Shown here one piece after another: positions 36,131 to 40,296 of a DNA stretch of 40,296 bases. Under the pieces are notes generated by a model that was not told where the DNA came from, did not search any database, and saw only the letters and a program-made list of their open reading frames with translations. The position numbers were made by a program, and so were the translations under genes. The stretch covers positions 1-40,296 of the forward strand of contig JABUEW010000031.1 in NCBI GenBank assembly GCA_013314855.1, in the 5' to 3' direction. Source of the stretch: Bacillota bacterium. GTDB lineage: Bacteria; Bacillota; Clostridia; Acetivibrionales; DUMC01. Each line of letters starts with the position of its first letter. Position 1 is the stretch's first letter.

Positions 36131-36167
36131 ACATAAAAAGAAAAGAACAGGCATACCACCTGTTCTT
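36131..36167 (-). terminator. Rho-independent terminator of the hyd operon
   Basis: On the minus strand, AAGAACAGG (36167-36159) and CCTGTTCTT (36151-36143) form a 9-bp stem with a 7-base loop, followed by TTCTTTTTATG. It lies 27 bases beyond the hydA stop. Confidence 0.85.
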
Positions 36168-36193
36168 CCATCTGAGCATGCCTTATTTCTCAT

Positions 36194-37918
36194 TTATTTC
36201 TTTCTGTTCCGGTAATGTGTATGCAGAAGATGATGTGATTTTTCTCCCAGCGGTTCATGGAGATATTCGGCATATAGTGATTTTACCGCAGGATTCTCAT
36301 GGGATTTTCTGATGGGCAGATTTTTGTCCGCCTGATAAATGGCTGCTATTCTTTTCATCCTGACCTCATCATTTGTATGATATGGCTGGCCTCCCCCACC
36401 TATACATCCTCCGGGACAGCACATGACCTCAATGAATTGGTAGGCTGCTTTGCCTGCCTTAATCATTTCCATCATTTTTGAAGCATTTGAGAGCGAATGA
36501 ACTACTGCGACCTTTACTATGATTCCATTTAGGTCCACTTCCGCTTCCTTTATGCCTCCCAGTCCCCTTATCGTATGAAAATCTATTCTGTCAAGTGTTT
36601 TTTCCGTAACTACTTCGTATACCGTCCTGAGAGCAGCTTCTGCAACACCCCCGCTTGCTCCGAAGATAACTGCAGCACCAGTGGTTATTCCGAAAGGATT
36701 GTCATATTCCTCCTCGGGCAATCTGTCAAAGTCTATACCCGCCTGTTTCAACATCCTGCCAAGTTCCCTAGTGGTGAGTACCGCATCAACATCGGGATGT
36801 ATCCCATCCACACTCATTTCCGGTCTTTTTGCCTCATATTTCTTTGCGGTACAGGGCATTACCGAAACCACAAATATATCTGCAGGATTTATTCCCGTCT
36901 TTTCAGCATAATAACTTTTTGCCAGAGCCCCAAACATTTGCTGGGGAGATTTGCACGTGGAAACATGCGGGAGCAGTTCGGGATAATATTGTTCGATGAA
37001 GTTGATCCATCCCGGGCTGCAGGAGGTAAGCATAGGCAGAACCCCATTATTTTTCATCCGGTGCAGTAATTCATTTCCTTCTTCAACAATTGTTAAATCA
37101 GCTGTAAAATCGGTATCAAAGACCCTGTCAAATCCAAGTCTCCTCAATGCTGCCACAAGTTTGCCCGTTACTATGCTTCCCGGTTCCAACCCAAATTCTT
37201 CCCCTATCGAAACTCTTACAGCAGGGGCTGTCTGGACAATTACATGCTTTTGTGGATTGTTAAGGGCTTCCCATACTTTCTCGATTTCTTCTTTTTCATA
37301 AATGGCGGCAACAGGACAAACAGTAGAACATTGACCACAGGCGGTACATGCCACATCAAAAAGATATTTTCCATATGTGGGAAGCACCTCAATTTCGGTA
37401 CCCCTACCAATTTTTTCAATTATGTTAACCCCCTGTACATCCCTGCAGATTTCCACACAGCGTCCACACCTTACACATTTATTGGGATTCCTCACAATAG
37501 ACGGACTGCTGGTATCTAAAGGCTTGATTTCCAAAACATTTTCAAACCTGTTGACCCTTACTCCTGCCTGATTTGCAATCTTCTGAAGCTCACAGTTTAA
37601 ATTTCTGTGGCAAATAAGGCAGTTCGCGTCATGATTGGCAAGAAGCAGCTCAAGTATAACTTTTCTTGCCTCTAAAACCCTTGCTGAATTGGTGTGGATG
37701 ACCATCCCGTCTGTAACAGCCGTTGAACAGGCACTGGGCAGCGTTTTCATGCCTTCCACTTCAACTATGCAAACCCTGCAATTTGCCTTGACAAACTGGT
37801 CGGGATGATAGCAAAGGGTCGGTATTTCAATGCCGACCGATTTTGCCGCATTTAGAATCGTTATACCCTCAGGAACTGATATTTTCGTATTGTTTACAGT
37901 TATTTTTACCATATTCAT
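36194..37918 (-). CDS. hydA: [FeFe]-hydrogenase catalytic subunit
   Basis: A 574-residue hydrogenase. In order: a [2Fe-2S] ferredoxin domain (LCYHPDQFVKANCRVC), a His-ligated [4Fe-4S] site (HDANCLICHRNLNC), two [4Fe-4S] ferredoxin motifs (CVRCGRCVEIC and CTACGQCSTVC), then the H-cluster motifs TSCSPGW, MPCTAKK and MCCPGGCIGGGGQP, and the small-subunit tail. It makes or uses H2. The frame opens at 37984 but ATG 37918 has AAGGGGG upstream and starts the ferredoxin domain cleanly. It is the last gene of hydC-hydB-hydA, 13 bases after hydB. Confidence 0.95.
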   Translation of the reverse strand: MNMVKITVNNTKISVPEGITILNAAKSVGIEIPTLCYHPDQFVKANCRVCIVEVEGMKTLPSACSTAVTDGMVIHTNSARVLEARKVILELLLANHDANCLICHRNLNCELQKIANQAGVRVNRFENVLEIKPLDTSSPSIVRNPNKCVRCGRCVEICRDVQGVNIIEKIGRGTEIEVLPTYGKYLFDVACTACGQCSTVCPVAAIYEKEEIEKVWEALNNPQKHVIVQTAPAVRVSIGEEFGLEPGSIVTGKLVAALRRLGFDRVFDTDFTADLTIVEEGNELLHRMKNNGVLPMLTSCSPGWINFIEQYYPELLPHVSTCKSPQQMFGALAKSYYAEKTGINPADIFVVSVMPCTAKKYEAKRPEMSVDGIHPDVDAVLTTRELGRMLKQAGIDFDRLPEEEYDNPFGITTGAAVIFGASGGVAEAALRTVYEVVTEKTLDRIDFHTIRGLGGIKEAEVDLNGIIVKVAVVHSLSNASKMMEMIKAGKAAYQFIEVMCCPGGCIGGGGQPYHTNDEVRMKRIAAIYQADKNLPIRKSHENPAVKSLYAEYLHEPLGEKSHHLLHTHYRNRKK

Positions 37919-37931
37919 AATCACGGCCCCC

Positions 37932-39221
37932 TTATACAATATTGGAATTCGTTGAAAGATTGCGCATACCTGACAAGTAATCATCCCTGAAATACTTCAT
38001 TGTGGTCAGAACAGCCGTGGGTGCAGTCTGACCGAGACCACAGAATGAAGTCTGGCACATGACATTGCATATGGATTCCAGGAGTGCTAGGTCATTGTTC
38101 GAAGCATTACCTGAAACAAACCTGTAGAGTATCCTGAGTATCTGCCTGTTACCCTCCCTGCAGGGTGTACATTTACCACACGATTCATGCCTGAAGAATC
38201 TCATAATCAGCCTTACTATTTCAAGTACATTATATCTTTCATCGATTACAATAACCGCTCCGGCACCCATGGTAAGACCCTTGTTTTCCATCTCCTTGTA
38301 ATCAAGCTTTATATCAAGCATTTCCTCGGGAATACAGGGCCCTGACGCTCCTCCAAGTTGTACCATCCTTATTTTCCTGTTTTCCGGAATCCCTCCTCCC
38401 AGTTTGTAAATAATATCGCGTATCGTGACACCGAAAGGAATCTCGTATACACCTCGGTTGTTAACATTTCCCGAAAGACTGACCAGTTTTGTTCCGCTCG
38501 AAGATGGAGTGCCTATGGAAATGAACTTTTCGGCACCTTCCTGTATAATAAAAGGCAGGTTTGAAAACGTCTCCACATTATTTATAAGGGTTGGCTTGTT
38601 ATATATTCCGGAAACTGTAGGATAAGGCGGCTTACTTCTTGGTCTGCCCGCTTTTCCCTCTATGGATTCGATAAGCGCAAATTCCTCACCGCATATGTAT
38701 GCACCTGCACCTGAACGGATTTCAATATCAAAACTGAAATCCGACCCCAGAATCCTTTTGCCCAGAAACCCTTTTTCTCTTGCCGCTTCAATGGCTCTGC
38801 TCATTATTATAATAGGTTTGTTATATTCTCCCCTTATGTAGATATAGCCTTTTTCTATCCCCATGGAATATGCGGTAATAATCATTCCTTCTATCAACTG
38901 GTGCGGGTCATTCTCCATGAGATACTTGTCTTTAAAGTTGCCGGGCTCTCCTTCGTCAGCATTACAAACCAGGTACTTGGGAAACACATCCGTTTTAAGG
39001 ATAGTCTCCATCTTTACTCCTGTTGGAAAACCTGCTCCACCGCGTCCCCTCAAATTTGATGCTTTTACTTCGTCCACAACCTCCTGGGATGTCATATTCA
39101 AAGCCTTTTCCAGGGCTTTGTACCCTCCTGCTGCAATATAATCCTCAATGGAATCAGGGTCAATTTTCCCACACCTGGCAGTTATAACAGGGTAACCACA
39201 AATCTCATTCCTTGTTTTCAT
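37932..39221 (-). CDS. hydB: NuoF-like NADH/FMN subunit of hydrogenase
   Basis: A 429-residue NuoF core. It has the FMN/NADH region (LRGRGGAGFPTGVK, then NADEGEPGNFKDK and GAGAYICGEEFALIES) and the [4Fe-4S] site (HESCGKCTPCREG with a later Cys). It begins near CGKIDPDSIEDYIAAGGY and so lacks the N-terminal thioredoxin-like [2Fe-2S] domain found in many HydB proteins. It also ends without the C-terminal ferredoxin clusters. It passes electrons between NADH and HydA. GGAGG precedes ATG 39221; its start overlaps the end of hydC by 17 bases. Confidence 0.92.
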   Translation of the reverse strand: MKTRNEICGYPVITARCGKIDPDSIEDYIAAGGYKALEKALNMTSQEVVDEVKASNLRGRGGAGFPTGVKMETILKTDVFPKYLVCNADEGEPGNFKDKYLMENDPHQLIEGMIITAYSMGIEKGYIYIRGEYNKPIIIMSRAIEAAREKGFLGKRILGSDFSFDIEIRSGAGAYICGEEFALIESIEGKAGRPRSKPPYPTVSGIYNKPTLINNVETFSNLPFIIQEGAEKFISIGTPSSSGTKLVSLSGNVNNRGVYEIPFGVTIRDIIYKLGGGIPENRKIRMVQLGGASGPCIPEEMLDIKLDYKEMENKGLTMGAGAVIVIDERYNVLEIVRLIMRFFRHESCGKCTPCREGNRQILRILYRFVSGNASNNDLALLESICNVMCQTSFCGLGQTAPTAVLTTMKYFRDDYLSGMRNLSTNSNIV

Positions 39222-39681
39222 TGTACTTCCTCCTATACGATGAAATAATACCGGCTATTTTTCCGGGTGTCAGATTTCCGTACAGTTCTTCGCCTATCCT
39301 GATAGCCGGAGAAATATCACAGCATCCCAAGCAGCTGGTATGCTCCAGAGTAAATACACCATCCGGTGTAGTCTCCCCCATTTTGATCCTGAGGATATTT
39401 TCCAGTTCTTTTACAACATTTAAAGAACCATTTACATAACACGGCACATCTCCGCAAACCTGGATTATGAACTTCCCCCTGGGTTTGGTGGAAAACAGGG
39501 AATAAAAAGTAATAATGCTGTAAACTCGACTTTCCTTAATATTGAGTTCATTTGCAACAAACTTCACCTCATCCTCCGAAATGTAATTTGTATCCTTGCT
39601 TTTCTGATAATCAAGCAGGATATGGATGAGGTTTTCAGACGCTCTCCCGCGCCTTTCAATGATTTCCTTGAGTTTTACCAT
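39205..39681 (-). CDS. hydC: NuoE-like [2Fe-2S] subunit of hydrogenase
   Basis: A 158-residue thioredoxin-like ferredoxin. Its four ligands are in CGDVPC and SCLGCC, with the helical start (LIHILLDYQK) and VYSIITFYSLFSTKPRG typical of NuoE/HydC. It relays electrons within the NADH-linked hydrogenase. AAGGGGGC lies about 8 bases before ATG 39681. It is the first gene of the operon; the promoter region is the 39682-40040 intergenic stretch, where I found no convincing consensus. Confidence 0.93.
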   Translation of the reverse strand: MVKLKEIIERRGRASENLIHILLDYQKSKDTNYISEDEVKFVANELNIKESRVYSIITFYSLFSTKPRGKFIIQVCGDVPCYVNGSLNVVKELENILRIKMGETTPDGVFTLEHTSCLGCCDISPAIRIGEELYGNLTPGKIAGIISSYRRKYNENKE

Positions 39682-39830
39682 AAACTAGCCCCCTTTTTAA
39701 TGATTGAGATACTTCTCAGCTCCTCATTGTCAACATCATTTCAACACATGACACCGGAGCCGGTTTAAGAACAGTCTCCGGGCTACTTCTGAACTGTTTT
39801 GAGCCCATATGTACTTATTACAGTACACAC

Positions 39831-39850
39831 AATAAAACATGTGTTTTATT
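39831..39850. promoter_or_regulatory. Palindromic operator candidate upstream of hydC
   Basis: AATAAAACA and TGTTTTATT are perfect 9-bp arms around TG. It lies 150 bases ahead of hydC. GTAC-N8-GTAC at 39811-39826 lies beside it. A regulator-binding site or a weak bidirectional hairpin are both possible. Confidence 0.35.
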
Positions 39851-40048
39851 CAGTTTGTAGTTTTTTACAAATTGAGCTAAAAGTATACTTAAGCGGTTAA
39901 AAAAGCGGACTTAAATGCGGGCATAAGTAAATTGCTTGAACTAAACCCATGAAGGGTATTTTTTTGTCAGTTGAACAGCATTGCATTTTTATACGTGCAT
40001 TATAACATATTATATACTTACATATCAATAATAAATTGTTATTGACAA

Positions 40049-40116
40049 ACATACGGGTGCATTTAATTTAAGTGAAGAAAATACATACGGGCGCATTTTC
40101 AAATTTTGAAGAAAAT
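40049..40116. repeat. Imperfect 34-bp tandem repeat
   Basis: Two adjacent 34-bp units (40049-40082 and 40083-40116) share 25 of 34 positions, with a conserved ATACGGGYGCATTT block and a common GAAGAAAAT end. They sit between a TTGACA and the inverted repeat. Confidence 0.65.
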
Positions 40117-40140
40117 GCTGAAAGTAACATTGCGGAAAGT

Positions 40141-40279
40141 CTTATAGAGCCTGTTAATCCGACGAGGGATAAGCAAATCAACTGTATGAGCAAAATAATT
40201 ACATTGAAATATTATTAAATTCCATTCAAATTATTTTGCGAGTTTGATTTGCCCCGAAGTGAATTTACAGGCTCTTAAG
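40141..40279. repeat. Long imperfect inverted repeat
   Basis: The arms 40141-40200 and 40229-40279 pair in three blocks: AGAGCCTGT/ACAGGCTCT with CTTA/TAAG beyond a bulge, GCAAATCAA/TTGATTTGC, and GCAAAATAATT/AATTATTTTGC, around a 28-base AT-rich loop. It could be a structured RNA, a miniature transposable element or a recombination site. No coding frame fits. Confidence 0.6.
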
Positions 40280-40296
40280 ACTTGGAGCATTTAGTT

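Larger units (their letters stand above)
39682..40296. other. 615-bp intergenic end of window
   Basis: No gene is visible. The segment holds, from left to right, a GC-richer leader next to hydC (39690-39800), a 20-bp palindrome, the dyad AAGTATACTT, a TTGACA (40043-40048) facing right with a weak -10, a 34-bp tandem repeat and a long inverted repeat. I saw no Rex operator (TTGTTAA-type pair) for the hydrogenase genes. Confidence 0.6.

Noticed and set aside
36575-37069. 164-codon open frame on the plus strand inside hydA
   Set aside because: It is antisense to a clear hydrogenase gene, has no ribosome site and resembles no protein.
39682-40296. Rex operator for the hydrogenase operon
   Set aside because: The closest match, TTGTTATTGACAA near 40037-40049, lacks the required spacing and lies over 350 bases from hydC.

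Overview
The window looks like a low-GC, motile, anaerobic, fermentative member of the Clostridia (Bacillota). The evidence is strong GGAGG ribosome sites, a cytoplasmic [FeFe]-hydrogenase operon, a clostridial-type FlaG-FliD-FliS-FlgN block, a Tad-like locus with no outer-membrane component, and sigma-A and sigma-28 promoter sequences. A relative of Acetivibrio/Ruminiclostridium would fit, but I cannot fix the species.

Region 1 (1-15,110) is an AT-rich accessory island. It opens with clustered short repeats that resemble insertion-sequence ends. A tight four-gene operon follows: a PglZ-like alkaline-phosphatase-fold protein, a 1,474-residue DUF1998-type superfamily 2 helicase with several zinc knuckles, a 1,049-residue protein I do not recognise, and a 399-residue coiled-coil protein. 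PglZ proteins and DUF1998 helicases are hallmarks of BREX, DISARM and related anti-phage systems. This set lacks a recognisable methyltransferase, phospholipase-D nuclease or BREX ATPase and does not match a named system I know. It is the best candidate here for an undescribed defence system. A radical SAM gene with its own promoter follows. Then comes a graveyard of mobile debris: an Rpn fragment, a frameshifted IS110 transposase with a structured upstream segment, an intact Rpn-family nuclease, and the tail of a Panacea-domain protein.

Region 2 (15,100-19,230) holds housekeeping and poorly known genes: a Cys-rich DUF6485 protein, a small membrane protein, a LURP-one-related protein, a rhomboid protease and a uroporphyrinogen-decarboxylase-family protein.

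Region 3 (19,290-22,763) is a flagellar filament-assembly operon (flaG, fliD, fliS, FlgN/FliT-like) behind a good sigma-28 promoter.

Region 4 (22,874-30,339) is a Tad/Flp-type pilus-like operon behind a consensus sigma-A promoter. Its first gene fuses a Hanks-type Ser/Thr kinase to a CpaE/TadZ-like domain that has lost its P-loop. TadA, TadB and TadC homologues, a Flp-like pilin, two single-pass pseudopilin-like proteins and a CpaB/SAF protein follow.

Region 5 (30,424-35,268) has a YdbC-type ssDNA-binding protein, an AraC regulator, leuC-leuD-leuB and a small membrane protein. Region 6 (35,338-39,681, minus strand) has a stand-alone CheB methylesterase domain and a hydC-hydB-hydA NADH-linked [FeFe]-hydrogenase operon ending in a clear terminator. 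The last 600 bases carry no gene but hold a palindrome, a 34-bp tandem repeat and a long imperfect inverted repeat. I saw no tRNA, rRNA or CRISPR array.
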